Below are positions 8,166 through 15,985 of a DNA stretch of 28,007 nt, piece by piece (within the stretch, counting starts at the first letter, position 1; every line of letters starts with the position of its first letter). The notes under the pieces were generated by a model that worked only from the letters and a program-made list of their open reading frames with translations, did not search any database and was not told the origin of the DNA. Origin of the DNA: DASVAL01 sp035649575 (GTDB lineage: Bacteria; Planctomycetota; UBA1135; UBA2386); the NCBI GenBank assembly GCA_035649575.1, contig DASRJH010000319.1, positions 1 to 28,007 of the forward strand, written 5' to 3'. The position numbers and the translations under genes are program-made.

Positions 8166-8435
8166 ATGGCCACTGCGAAGAAGAAACCCAATCCCGCCCT
8201 CATGAAGCCGGTCCAGCCCGACGACGTGCTCGCTGTGATCGTCGGCAACAAGCCGATCCCTCGCAGTCAGATCACGAAGAAGCTCTGGGAGTACATCAAG
8301 AAGAACGGCCTGCAGGACACCAAGGTGAAGACCAACATCAAGGCCGACGACGCCTTGAAGGCGGTGTTCGGCGGCAAGGCGGTGGTCACGATGTTCGAGA
8401 TGACGAAGCTCGTGTCGCAGCACATCAAGAGCTGA
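8166..8435 (+). CDS. Stand-alone SWIB/MDM2-domain protein
   Basis: 89 aa, basic N-terminus (MATAKKKPNP), then a single SWIB domain over about residues 15-87. Recognisable parts are IPRSQITKKLWEYIKKNGLQD and, at the C-terminus, FEMTKLVSQHI. In eukaryotes the SWIB fold is part of chromatin-remodelling complexes; free-standing bacterial copies occur in Chlamydiae, Planctomycetota and a few other groups, and in Chlamydia one is fused to topoisomerase. A DNA- or chromatin-associated role is plausible but unproven. It is transcribed away from the aminotransferase gene, from a 206-bp shared upstream region (7960-8165) in which I see no convincing promoter, and it has no close plus-strand partner. 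No clear Shine-Dalgarno precedes the ATG. Confidence 0.9.
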   Translation: MATAKKKPNPALMKPVQPDDVLAVIVGNKPIPRSQITKKLWEYIKKNGLQDTKVKTNIKADDALKAVFGGKAVVTMFEMTKLVSQHIKS

Positions 8436-8448
8436 GAGGCGGCACCGC

Positions 8449-9186
8449 TCAGGTCCGACCGTCCTCGACCCCTGCCGCCGCAAGCAACGGCCTGAAGGCG
8501 CCGTCGCCGGCGAGCCGTGCGCGTTCCTCGTCGGTCAGCACGTGCGCGAGCACTGGCGCCAGCGACTTGCCGGCGACGAAGGCCTGCGCCTTGGCCGCGA
8601 CCAGAGCCCGCGTCACGACGCCGCCAAAACCGACGAAGAGGTCCACGTGGCCCTGCGTCTCGAGATCGGTGACGGCGTCGCCGACGAACGCCAGGGGACG
8701 GTGGCCCTTGGGCAGGCGCTGGACCATCTCGACCTTGCCGCCATTCCGCCACAGCGGCGTGGTGCGGTCGAAGTCGACGTAGGCCCCATGGCTGTCGAAC
8801 ACGAGCGGCACCGCGTGCACGTTCGCGAGCGGAATGCCGAGGTGCCGTGCCAGGGCCTGCACCGCGACGAGCAGCCCGCCGCTCACGATGCCGACGTGTT
8901 TGCCGAGGTGCTGCAGCGCCCGCACGACTTCGCGCGCGTGCAGCACGAGGTGCTCGACGTAGAGCTCGCCGATGCGGTCGAGTTGATCGCACCGCGGTGC
9001 GAGCAGGCGCAGGCGGGTCTCGTAGACCTCGGCCAGAGGCAACAGCCCGTCCATCGCCTTCCTTGTCAACTCGGCGATTTCGGCGCGCAGTTTCGACTCG
9101 GCGAACTGCAGCAACTCGTCGACACCCTCGATCGACGAGAGGGTCGAATCACAGTCGAAGTAGACGGCGGCGAACGGCGGGGGCAC
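8449..9186 (-). CDS. serB: HAD-family phosphatase, phosphoserine phosphatase-like
   Basis: 245 aa. All four HAD motifs are visible: DCDST at 11-15 (nucleophile Asp11, acid/base Asp13), VSGG at 101-104, Lys151 in GGKVEMV, and VGDAVTD at 168-174. DxDST followed by SIEGVDELLQFA and the helical cap with MDG (45-47) match HAD subclass IB phosphoserine phosphatases, which release serine from 3-phosphoserine. It lacks the regulatory ACT domain found in some SerB proteins. serA is about 2.6 kb upstream on the same strand and a candidate aminotransferase lies just beyond on the other side, supporting a serine-pathway role. A different phosphomonoesterase of the same subclass cannot be excluded. Confidence 0.8.
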   Translation of the reverse strand: MPPPFAAVYFDCDSTLSSIEGVDELLQFAESKLRAEIAELTRKAMDGLLPLAEVYETRLRLLAPRCDQLDRIGELYVEHLVLHAREVVRALQHLGKHVGIVSGGLLVAVQALARHLGIPLANVHAVPLVFDSHGAYVDFDRTTPLWRNGGKVEMVQRLPKGHRPLAFVGDAVTDLETQGHVDLFVGFGGVVTRALVAAKAQAFVAGKSLAPVLAHVLTDEERARLAGDGAFRPLLAAAGVEDGRT

Positions 9187-9213
9187 GGGCGGCGACGATA
9201 CCGCACCGCGCCC

Positions 9214-11328
9214 TCACTTCACCTCGCGCATCGCCTCGAGTCGTGTGTGCGCACGATCGCGTTGGATCTTGAGCGGATCGCGGCCGGCCGCGTCGGCCGC
9301 GTCGATCTTGCGCGACAGCCACTCGACCTCTGCCTCGGTGGCAGCGATCTCGCCGTCGAGCAGTCGTCGCACGATGCCGAACTTCTTCTGCAGCGTGCGC
9401 AGATTGACTGCGGCCTTCTTGGCATCGAGCGACGGCCCGAGGCCCGATTCGGCAAGCTGCTTGCTCTCTGCCGCCACGGCTTCGGCGATCTCGATCTCGG
9501 CCTGCAGGTCCAGATAGCGCGTGGCCAGGTCTCCGGTCGCGTTCGCGGGCGAAGGTCCATCGCCCGACCCGCCCGGCCGTTGCTGCCGATTGTTGGACAC
9601 GTCCCAATAGTTGCGGGCCCTCGCCTCGTCGCCGAGCGGCCTGTCCAACGTGTTCTGACCCTCGGACCGCGGTGGCGAAGCGTCGCCGGGCTCGGCTTGG
9701 TGCTGGCCGAGCCACTTGAGCGCGTCTCGATCGCTGTCCCCACGCGGCAGCACGAGCCTCTCGCCGACCTTCAGGCTGTCCCAGTCGACGTCCGGATTGA
9801 GTCGTCGGACCTCGTCTTGCAGCGACCCGTTGCCGAGTTGGCGCAGCGCAATGCGTTCCAAGGTGTCGCCTTGCTGCACGCTGTAGAACCGGTTGCCCTC
9901 TATCCAGCGGAGCGATCGCCACGAGTCGTCGGGCTTCCCTTCTATCGCGTCGCGCCCCAGGCGGTTGGCCGATTCCCACGAGCGCCACTCTACCTCGTGT
10001 TCCCTTTCGCCGCCGGGCTTCGCGTCGCCCCCCAGGCGCGTCCAAAACTGGTACGGCGGTCGCGTCTTTGCATCGCGCCCGAACTTGTCCTTGTCCGACG
10101 TAGAGTCCGGCGGTTGCACGCCAGATGCGCCTGGCTCCTGCTTGGTCTGCAGCAGGGCACGCAGACTGCGGATTTCTGCGCGCAGCGCAGCAATGGTCTC
10201 GCGCAGCTCGGCCTCCTTGCGCGCCCGGTCGTCACCGGGCTCCTGCGCCGCGACAGGCGTGCCGAACACACCCGCCACGGTGCCGAGAAAGCACAGCGCG
10301 GCGAGCGCAGAAGTCGCGCGGCGGAGGCGCGACGTGGGGGAAGACGACGGACCACGGCGTTGCAGCAGCATCTGGATCCTCCGGTAGAACTCGGATGGGC
10401 GGTGGAACACGGCTACGGTGCCGGACGAGGCCAGCGCAGGCTGGTCGTGTTCGGCGAGATCGAGCAAGGCGCGCGCATACGAGTTGCGATCCGGACCGGC
10501 CGCTTCCTCGTCCGCGAGCAGTTCGTTGCAGAAGCGCACCTCGCGGCACAGCCACCAATAGAGTGGATGGCAGAACAGCGGGATCGCGAGCCAGGCCAGC
10601 AGCGTTGCGACCCTGCTGTCGCCGGCGCGCAAGTGGGAGGCCTCGTGAGCCAGCACGGCCCTGGCCTCGGCCCGGCGATCGGGTTCCATGAGCTCGTTTG
10701 GCAGCACGATGACCGGACGCACGACGCCCGTGCAGAACGGACGCACGCGGTGCGGCGAGAGCAGCAGCCGCACTCCCTCCGGCATCGCGAATCCCGGCAC
10801 TGCGGCCGGAGCCGCTTCGGTGCACGCTGCGAGCAGCCGGCGCAGCCGCTCGGTTCCGACGAGATGGCGCAACAGGAAGAACAAAGCACCGAGCAGCCAG
10901 GTGCCCGCGAGCAGTGCCGGCCAGGCGAACACTGGCTCGGTCGCAGCCGGCAGCGGCGTCGCCGGCGACGCCAGCGCCGGCGGCGAAGTCACGGCGGGAT
11001 CGACCTGCAGGTCCGCGAGCGCGCGTTCGAGGGCGACCGCGCGAAGCTCGGGATCGACGAACGGCGCCGGCGCCGCGCGAACGAGATCGCCAAGCGGGCT
11101 CTCGTGCGCGCCGAACTCGGGCCACGCCACGCGCGGCAGCGGCAGGGCGCCGAGCACGAGGTAGAGCGCCGTGCCGAGCGCGGTCCACACACCGAGGCGG
11201 CGGCGTTGCTCGAGCGAGCGGCTCGCCAGCAGCGCCACGCAGCCTGCGGCCAGGACGACGGTCGCGCCGAGCAGCAACGTGGGCCCGTGCTGCACGAGCC
11301 ACGACACGACCGCGTCGAGCGGCGTCAT
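9214..11328 (-). CDS. BlaR1-like M56 metallopeptidase with periplasmic LysM domain
   Basis: 704 aa. The N-terminal part is an M56 membrane peptidase: hydrophobic segments near 17-37, 45-65, 136-155 and 240-262, the zinc site HEASH at 228-232 with ELLAD (269-273) downstream, and a last membrane segment near 340-358. BlaR1/MecR1 proteins carry a penicillin-binding sensor after that segment; this one has none. Instead there is a coiled coil (366-396), a polar linker, a clear LysM domain (481-528, FYSVQQGDTLERIALRQLG to VGERLVLP) and a second coiled coil (about 600-700). LysM binds peptidoglycan-type glycans, so the extracytoplasmic part probably touches the wall. The ATG overlaps the TGA of the upstream blaI-like gene (ATGA), and the family cleaves the paired repressor on activation. 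The signal sensed here is inferred, not shown. Confidence 0.88.
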   Translation of the reverse strand: MTPLDAVVSWLVQHGPTLLLGATVVLAAGCVALLASRSLEQRRRLGVWTALGTALYLVLGALPLPRVAWPEFGAHESPLGDLVRAAPAPFVDPELRAVALERALADLQVDPAVTSPPALASPATPLPAATEPVFAWPALLAGTWLLGALFFLLRHLVGTERLRRLLAACTEAAPAAVPGFAMPEGVRLLLSPHRVRPFCTGVVRPVIVLPNELMEPDRRAEARAVLAHEASHLRAGDSRVATLLAWLAIPLFCHPLYWWLCREVRFCNELLADEEAAGPDRNSYARALLDLAEHDQPALASSGTVAVFHRPSEFYRRIQMLLQRRGPSSSPTSRLRRATSALAALCFLGTVAGVFGTPVAAQEPGDDRARKEAELRETIAALRAEIRSLRALLQTKQEPGASGVQPPDSTSDKDKFGRDAKTRPPYQFWTRLGGDAKPGGEREHEVEWRSWESANRLGRDAIEGKPDDSWRSLRWIEGNRFYSVQQGDTLERIALRQLGNGSLQDEVRRLNPDVDWDSLKVGERLVLPRGDSDRDALKWLGQHQAEPGDASPPRSEGQNTLDRPLGDEARARNYWDVSNNRQQRPGGSGDGPSPANATGDLATRYLDLQAEIEIAEAVAAESKQLAESGLGPSLDAKKAAVNLRTLQKKFGIVRRLLDGEIAATEAEVEWLSRKIDAADAAGRDPLKIQRDRAHTRLEAMREVK

Positions 11329-11714
11329 GGTCCACCTCGCTGGCGCTGGGCCTGCTCGAGCAGCTCGCGCAGGCGCGCGAGCTCCAAAGCACTCGGCCTC
11401 TTCGCCGCGAGCGCACTGGCCACCAGTTCGTCGAGCGCGCCGTCGAACACCGTCGCGAGCAGTCCCGACAGCAGGTCCTTCTTGGTGCGCGCTCCCGAGC
11501 TCGTCGGGCGGTAGACGAACGTGCGGCCCTCGGTGCGATGGCTCACGAGACCCTTCTCCTCCATGAGCCGCAGGAACGCCTGCACCGTGTTCTGCACGAT
11601 CGGCACGTCGTCGCGCAGCGCCTCGTAGACTTCGCGCACGGTCGCTTCGCCGCGCTCCCAGAGCACCTTGAGGATCTGCAACTCGCGTTCGGTCGGTTCC
11701 GGAGCCGTGGGCAT
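11325..11714 (-). CDS. BlaI/MecI-family transcriptional repressor
   Basis: 129 aa, the normal size. The N-terminal winged helix-turn-helix (about 5-75) shows the family pattern: PTERELQILKVLWERGEATVREVYEAL, then NTVQAFLRLMEEKGLV and the wing TEGRTFVYRP. The C-terminal helices (80-129) would form the dimerisation part that M56 partners cleave. The ATG at 11714 was chosen over an in-frame TTG six bases upstream because CCAGCGAGG, a good Shine-Dalgarno context, stands exactly 6 nt before it. Translationally coupled to the M56 gene by a 4-nt overlap. It probably represses its own operon through repeats just upstream. No beta-lactamase or PBP gene is nearby, so antibiotic resistance is not indicated. 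Confidence 0.9.
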   Translation of the reverse strand: MPTAPEPTERELQILKVLWERGEATVREVYEALRDDVPIVQNTVQAFLRLMEEKGLVSHRTEGRTFVYRPTSSGARTKKDLLSGLLATVFDGALDELVASALAAKRPSALELARLRELLEQAQRQRGGP

Positions 11715-11720
11715 TCGCAA

Positions 11721-11798
11721 CCTCGCTGGTTACCTCGCTGGTGGCCGCCGACGGCCACCTAGAACGCCAAGCTTAGCCAATTAAGTGATCCGGGTCAA
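11721..11798 (-). promoter_or_regulatory. Candidate promoter and operator of the blaI-M56 operon
   Basis: On the minus strand TTGACC (complement of 11793-11798) lies 17 nt before TAAGCT (11770-11775); the -35 is good, the -10 poor. Just downstream of the predicted start is an 8-bp inverted repeat, GGTGGCCG-CCGA-CGGCCACC (11740-11759, plus-strand reading), placed where a repressor would block transcription. It is followed by two copies of CCAGCGAGG at a 12-bp period (11733-11741 and 11721-11729). The BlaI-like protein is the obvious candidate to bind the inverted repeat, although it does not resemble the classical staphylococcal site. Confidence 0.45.
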
Positions 11799-11826
11799 GC
11801 GGGCGGTCACGAGGCCACCCGTGGGA

Positions 11827-13413
11827 TCACAACACGAGGCAGGCGCGTTCGATGGCGTCGATCGCGCGCACGGCCCGCATCTGCTCGCTGGTCGGCGCGC
11901 GGTCGAGGTTCAGGATGCCGAGCGCCAAGCCCGGTCCGGGCTTGCGCTCGATCGCGGTACCGATCTGCATGCGCGTGATGTTGATACCCGCGTCCCCGAG
12001 CATCGTGCCGAGGCGACCGACGACGCCGGGCCGGTCCTTGTGGAACGTCACGAGCATCGGCCCTTCGGGAATCGCGTCGAGCACGAAGTCGTCGAGCTCG
12101 ACGAGCCTCCCGTGCCGCTGGCCGAGCACCGTGCCCGACGCGAAGTGGCGTTGCTCGCCGAGCACCGCCTCGACGCGGACCAGGAACATGAAGTCGCGCT
12201 TCAGCGACGACGATTCGCAGTGCACGCGTAGGTTGCGTTCGCGCGCGATGTGTTCGGCGTTGACCGGCGTCACGGTGCCGGTCGCCGTCGGCCGCAGCGC
12301 GCCGCAGATCATCGCGACCGTCAGCGCACGATGCGCCGAGGCGGGGATCCCGCCCTGCACGGACAGACGCAGCGACTGCAAGGGCCCCGGGAACGTCTGC
12401 GCGAGGAAGCCCGCGAGGCTGCGCACGAGCTCGAGGTAGGGGCCGACCTGGGCAGCGTCGGCAGGAGCCAGGCGCGGCACGTTGACGCCGTTCAGGACCA
12501 CGCCCTTCTGCACGGCGAGCGCGACCTGGCGCGCCATCTCGATCGACACGTTGCGCTTGGCCTCGTGCGTGCTCGCGCCGAGGTGCGGCGTCAAGACGAG
12601 ATTCGGCGCACGGCGCAGCGGACTGTCGGCGGGCAGCGGCTCGTGTTCGAAGACGTCGAGCGCCGCGCCCGCGAGCTGTCCTTTCTCGAGCGCCTCGCAC
12701 AACGCCGCCTCGTCGACGATGCCGCCGCGTGCGGCACAGACGAGCCGGGCCCCGGGCTTGGTCGCGAACAGGCGTTGCCTCGAGAGCATGTGTCGCGTGT
12801 CGTCCGCGAGCGGCACGTGTACGGTGACGAAGTCCGAGCCACCCAGCAGCTCGTCGAGGTCCATCATGCGCACGCCATCCGGTGCGTTCTGTTGCGTGAC
12901 GAACGGATCGTAGGCGGCGATCGTCATGCCGAGTCCGCGCGCGCGCTCGGCGACGACCCTGCCGATCCGGCCGAGCCCGACGATGCCGAGCTGTTTGCCG
13001 AGCAGCTCGACGCCCGTGAACTTCGACTTCTCCCAGCTCCCGGCGCGCACCGAAGCGTCGGCGGCGGGGATGCAGCGACAGAGGCTCAACAGCAGCGCGA
13101 TCGCGTGTTCGCCGGTCGTGACGGCGCCCGCTTCTGGCGTGTTCATGACGACGATGCCGCGCGCCGTGGCGGCCGCGACGTCGATGTTGTCGACGCCGAT
13201 ACCGGCGCGGCCGATCAGCGCGAGGTTCTCGGCCAACTCGAGACTCTTCTGCGTCACCTTCGTCGCGGAGCGTACGACGAGCGCGTGGAACGGCGGCAGC
13301 GCCTGTCGCAGCGCGGCCTCGTCCATGCCCTTCTTGACCGTGACCTCTCCTGCTTCGCGCAACAGAGCGAGGCCCTCTTCGGCGAGATCGTCCGCAACCA
13401 GGATCTTCGGCAT
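11827..13413 (-). CDS. serA: D-3-phosphoglycerate dehydrogenase
   Basis: 528 aa, the long SerA form. It oxidises 3-phosphoglycerate to 3-phosphohydroxypyruvate with NAD, the first step of phosphorylated serine synthesis. Order of domains: split substrate-binding domain (1-98 and about 285-315), NAD-binding Rossmann domain with GLGRIG at 146-151, an intervening (ASB-type) domain about 320-450, and a C-terminal ACT domain about 455-528 (MLVTFHKDRPGVVGRLG to NITRMQIG) that usually senses serine. Catalytic residues fit: Arg229 (AARGG), Glu258 (FEHEP) and His277 (PHLGAS). It lies 40 nt downstream of the sugar transferase gene on the same strand and may be in the yajC operon. It ends within 30 nt of the next operon's -35 box. 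Confidence 0.96.
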   Translation of the reverse strand: MPKILVADDLAEEGLALLREAGEVTVKKGMDEAALRQALPPFHALVVRSATKVTQKSLELAENLALIGRAGIGVDNIDVAAATARGIVVMNTPEAGAVTTGEHAIALLLSLCRCIPAADASVRAGSWEKSKFTGVELLGKQLGIVGLGRIGRVVAERARGLGMTIAAYDPFVTQQNAPDGVRMMDLDELLGGSDFVTVHVPLADDTRHMLSRQRLFATKPGARLVCAARGGIVDEAALCEALEKGQLAGAALDVFEHEPLPADSPLRRAPNLVLTPHLGASTHEAKRNVSIEMARQVALAVQKGVVLNGVNVPRLAPADAAQVGPYLELVRSLAGFLAQTFPGPLQSLRLSVQGGIPASAHRALTVAMICGALRPTATGTVTPVNAEHIARERNLRVHCESSSLKRDFMFLVRVEAVLGEQRHFASGTVLGQRHGRLVELDDFVLDAIPEGPMLVTFHKDRPGVVGRLGTMLGDAGINITRMQIGTAIERKPGPGLALGILNLDRAPTSEQMRAVRAIDAIERACLVL

Positions 13414-13453
13414 CCCAAGACCGTACCGACAGAGCCTCCAGTTCTCTACCGAC

Positions 13454-15373
13454 TCACCGCGCGCCCTTGCCGCTGAGGATCACCGCGATCGTGCGCACGA
13501 TGATGTTGAAGTCGAACAAGAGGCCCATGTTCTTGATGTAGTAGAGGTCGTAGCGCAGTTTCTCCTGCGCATCCTCGATCGAGGCGCTGTACGGGTGGCG
13601 CACCTGGGCCCAACCCGTGAGCCCCGGCTTGACCGTGTGCCGCAGCGGGTAGAACGGGATCTCGCGCTGCAGTTGCGCGACGAAGTGGGGGCGCTCGGGC
13701 CGCGGACCGACGAACGACATGTCGCCGCGCAGGATGTTCAGGAACTGCGGAATCTCGTCGATGCGGGACAGGCGCAGCAGGCGGCCGACCTTCGTGATGC
13801 GGCTGTCGTTCTCCTGCGCCCACACGGGACCGGAGTCCTTCTCGGCGTCGGGCCGCATCGTGCGGAACTTGATCAGCTTGAACGTCGCGCCGTCCTGGCC
13901 CGTGCGCTCCTGGCGGAAGAAGACGGGCCCCTTGCTGGTCAGTTTGATGAGAACGGCCGCGAGCAGGCAGATCGGGGACGACACCACGAGACCGACGAGC
14001 GACGCGAAGATCTCGATCACGCGCTTGCACACCATGATCAGCGGGTCCTTCACGAAGCCGCGGCCGTAGATCAGGTAGCTCGGCCGCATGCTCTCGACCG
14101 CGAGCTTGCCCGTGAGACGCTCGTACATCGACTCGCGTTCTTCGATCAGCACGCCGTCCATGCGGCAATCGAGCAGGCGGTCCACGGGCAGCCGCCCGCG
14201 CCGTTCCTGCAGTGCGACGACGACGCGCGCGATGCCCTGCTCGCGGCACAGCGCGCGGAGCCCGTCGAGCGTGCCGAGCACGGGCGGGTCTCCCGCGGCG
14301 CGGACGAGCGGCGGCTGGTCCGGCTCTTCGACGATGCCGAGCAGCTCGAAGCCCGACATCGGGCTGTCGATCACCATGCGCGCGAGAGTCAGCGCCTCCG
14401 CCGACGAACCGAGCACGACGATGCGCTCGCCGGCGCGCCACTTGTAGAAGAACCAGTGGAACGCGTGCCGGCACACGTAGACGAGCAAGAAGCCGAGGCC
14501 GACCAGCAGGATCAGCTTCGAGGTCTCCTTGCCCATGTCCGCGAGACCGGGCAGGAAGAACAGCTGCTTCACGGTCAGTGACAGGAACCCGAGCATCACG
14601 AGCGAGTAACCGCACGAATGCACGAGGCGGTTGCCGAGCTGCGCGCGGTTCTGCGCCGTCTTCCAGTCGTAGAGGTCGTTGTAGCTCATCGACGCCTGGC
14701 AGATGACCGCGATCGTGAAGCAGGTCAGCAGGCCGCGCACCAGGTCCCACGAGAGCTCGAAGAGCTGGAAGCCGCTGGTGCCGAGCGGAGGCACGCTCGT
14801 GCCGACGAGCGTGACCAGCGTGAACATCGCTGTCTCGCAGAGCATCAGCAGCAGCTTGCGCCGCGGCACGATTTGTCCGGCGAGAGTCGGCATCAGTCGG
14901 AGAGGGGTCGGCGTGGACCCCGAACCTGAAGTCGAGGAACGCGCTCGGACCGGGAACCGTTGCGCCCACGTGACATCGTCAGCAAGTCGCCGGAACGAGG
15001 GGAAATGCAGCACCTCGGGCCCGGATCGGGACAGCTGCACGCTGACGACGTCGATCCGGAGCGCCCGCGGGCGGGGTCGCAGCGCCGGGGCCAGCGACCG
15101 CAGCGCGCGCTCGAGGCGGTCGAGCTGGGCCGGTTCGACACAGCGTTCGGGCGCCGGGTGGCTGGTGCGCGTCTTGACCTCGACGGCGATCCACGTCCGG
15201 CGCCGCCGCACGAGCAGATCGATCTCGCCGTGCGTGGTGCGCACGTTGCGGCCTTCGACGCGGTAACCGGCTGCGGACAACGCGGCGGCCGCGGTGGCTT
15301 CTCCGCTCGCCCCCGAACGCGGCACACGAGGCAGGTCGTCACGTCTTCGAGGCTTCTCCGCCCTGGGTTTCAT
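13454..15373 (-). CDS. Fusion: YraN (UPF0102) nuclease-like domain + polyprenyl-phosphate sugar transferase
   Basis: 639 aa, open from end to end. Residues 20-128 are a YraN/UPF0102 domain: GASGEATAAAALSAAGY, then GRNVRTTHGEIDLLV and AVEVKTR, giving Glu50, Asp52, Glu65 and Lys67 of the endonuclease-like fold. After a Ser/Pro/Thr linker, residues 161-639 are a complete exopolysaccharide-type sugar transferase. This has about four membrane helices (174-305), a nucleotide-binding-like domain opening with ERIVVLGSS, and the catalytic bacterial sugar-transferase part (about 455-635) with KFRTM, SRIDEIPQFLNILRGDMSFVGPRP and KPGLTGWAQV. The latter adds the first sugar phosphate to undecaprenyl phosphate. 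A separate start at Met161 (14893) would give a normal-length enzyme, but no Shine-Dalgarno or stop separates the parts. The ATG overlaps the yajC end by 35 nt; a GTG at codon 17 is an alternative. Confidence 0.85.
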   Translation of the reverse strand: MKPRAEKPRRRDDLPRVPRSGASGEATAAAALSAAGYRVEGRNVRTTHGEIDLLVRRRRTWIAVEVKTRTSHPAPERCVEPAQLDRLERALRSLAPALRPRPRALRIDVVSVQLSRSGPEVLHFPSFRRLADDVTWAQRFPVRARSSTSGSGSTPTPLRLMPTLAGQIVPRRKLLLMLCETAMFTLVTLVGTSVPPLGTSGFQLFELSWDLVRGLLTCFTIAVICQASMSYNDLYDWKTAQNRAQLGNRLVHSCGYSLVMLGFLSLTVKQLFFLPGLADMGKETSKLILLVGLGFLLVYVCRHAFHWFFYKWRAGERIVVLGSSAEALTLARMVIDSPMSGFELLGIVEEPDQPPLVRAAGDPPVLGTLDGLRALCREQGIARVVVALQERRGRLPVDRLLDCRMDGVLIEERESMYERLTGKLAVESMRPSYLIYGRGFVKDPLIMVCKRVIEIFASLVGLVVSSPICLLAAVLIKLTSKGPVFFRQERTGQDGATFKLIKFRTMRPDAEKDSGPVWAQENDSRITKVGRLLRLSRIDEIPQFLNILRGDMSFVGPRPERPHFVAQLQREIPFYPLRHTVKPGLTGWAQVRHPYSASIEDAQEKLRYDLYYIKNMGLLFDFNIIVRTIAVILSGKGAR

Positions 15374-15779
15374 CGCGTTCGACGCGCGCGATGGCGACCC
15401 GGTCCAGGACCATCTTCACCGTGTCCACGCGAAGCGTCACCGTCTTCTCGGTGAGATTCATCACGGTGCCGTGCATGCCCCCGACCGTGACGACGCGATC
15501 GCCCTGCTTGACCGCCGACAACATCGACTGCAGCGCCTTCTTCCGCTTCTGCTCGGGCCGCAGCATCATGAAGTACAGGGCCAGCACGATGAGCCCCATG
15601 TAGAGGAAGAACATGTCGCCGCCGCCGCCGGGGCCCGGCGATGGCGTCGGGTTCGGGCCACCCGGAGCGGCTGTGTTGCCGCCATGCGCTACTCCAGCCG
15701 GGGTGTCCGACGCCGATTTCGGCTCCTGCGGCAGGCTCGCGAACAGATACGGGACGAAGAAGGTCGAGGAATGCGCCAT
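15339..15779 (-). CDS. yajC: Preprotein translocase subunit YajC
   Basis: 146 aa. The first 75 residues are unusual for YajC: a short non-polar start, then a Gly/Pro-rich stretch (PGGPNPTPSPGPGGGGD). The body is standard: a single membrane helix MFFLYMGLIVLALYFMMLRP, then EQKRKKALQSMLSAVKQGDRVVTVGGMHGTV, the conserved cytoplasmic beta-barrel region, ending in VDRVAIARVERD-like sequence. YajC associates with SecDF and the Sec channel. The ATG at 15779 was taken because upstream codons are Arg-rich and unlike the family. It heads the operon that continues into the YraN-sugar transferase fusion and serA. secD/secF, its frequent neighbours, are absent here. Confidence 0.88.
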   Translation of the reverse strand: MAHSSTFFVPYLFASLPQEPKSASDTPAGVAHGGNTAAPGGPNPTPSPGPGGGGDMFFLYMGLIVLALYFMMLRPEQKRKKALQSMLSAVKQGDRVVTVGGMHGTVMNLTEKTVTLRVDTVKMVLDRVAIARVERDETQGGEASKT

Positions 15780-15815
15780 CGGGATCGGAGACCAAGCGGG
15801 CCAGAAGGGCCGAAG

Positions 15816-15835
15816 AGTATAGGGACGGCCCGTCC
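15816..15835 (-). promoter_or_regulatory. Candidate -10 region of the yajC operon
   Basis: On the minus strand TATACT (complement of 15816-15821) is a good -10 box 36 nt before the yajC ATG. It is directly preceded by a short perfect inverted repeat GGACGG-C-CCGTCC (15823-15835). No good -35 is visible 16-18 nt upstream, so an activator or another sigma factor may be needed. The rest of the 206-bp gap to mnmA shows no other clear signal. Confidence 0.35.
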
Positions 15836-15985
15836 GGAAGCCCCACTCCGAGAGCGGATTCTGACGCGCGAGCGCGGCCACGCCGCCCGGAGAAAAGTGC
15901 GCAGTGCGATGCGGGTCTCCGGGGTTGTGTTGCGACCGCCGCCGTGCATCCTGTGCCGTCTGGTTCCCGACCCGTGTTCGAATCG

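Noticed and set aside
8542..11514. A 990-codon plus-strand open frame
   Set aside because: It lies wholly opposite the HAD phosphatase, M56 and BlaI genes, which carry intact catalytic motifs; its composition (Arg, Gln, His, Ala) is typical of an antisense shadow.
9214..11714. Beta-lactam resistance operon
   Set aside because: The M56 protein lacks the penicillin-binding sensor domain and no beta-lactamase or PBP2a-like gene is present.
11827..13413. Formate or glycerate dehydrogenase instead of SerA
   Set aside because: The 528-aa length, the intervening domain and the C-terminal ACT domain are specific to long-form 3-phosphoglycerate dehydrogenase.
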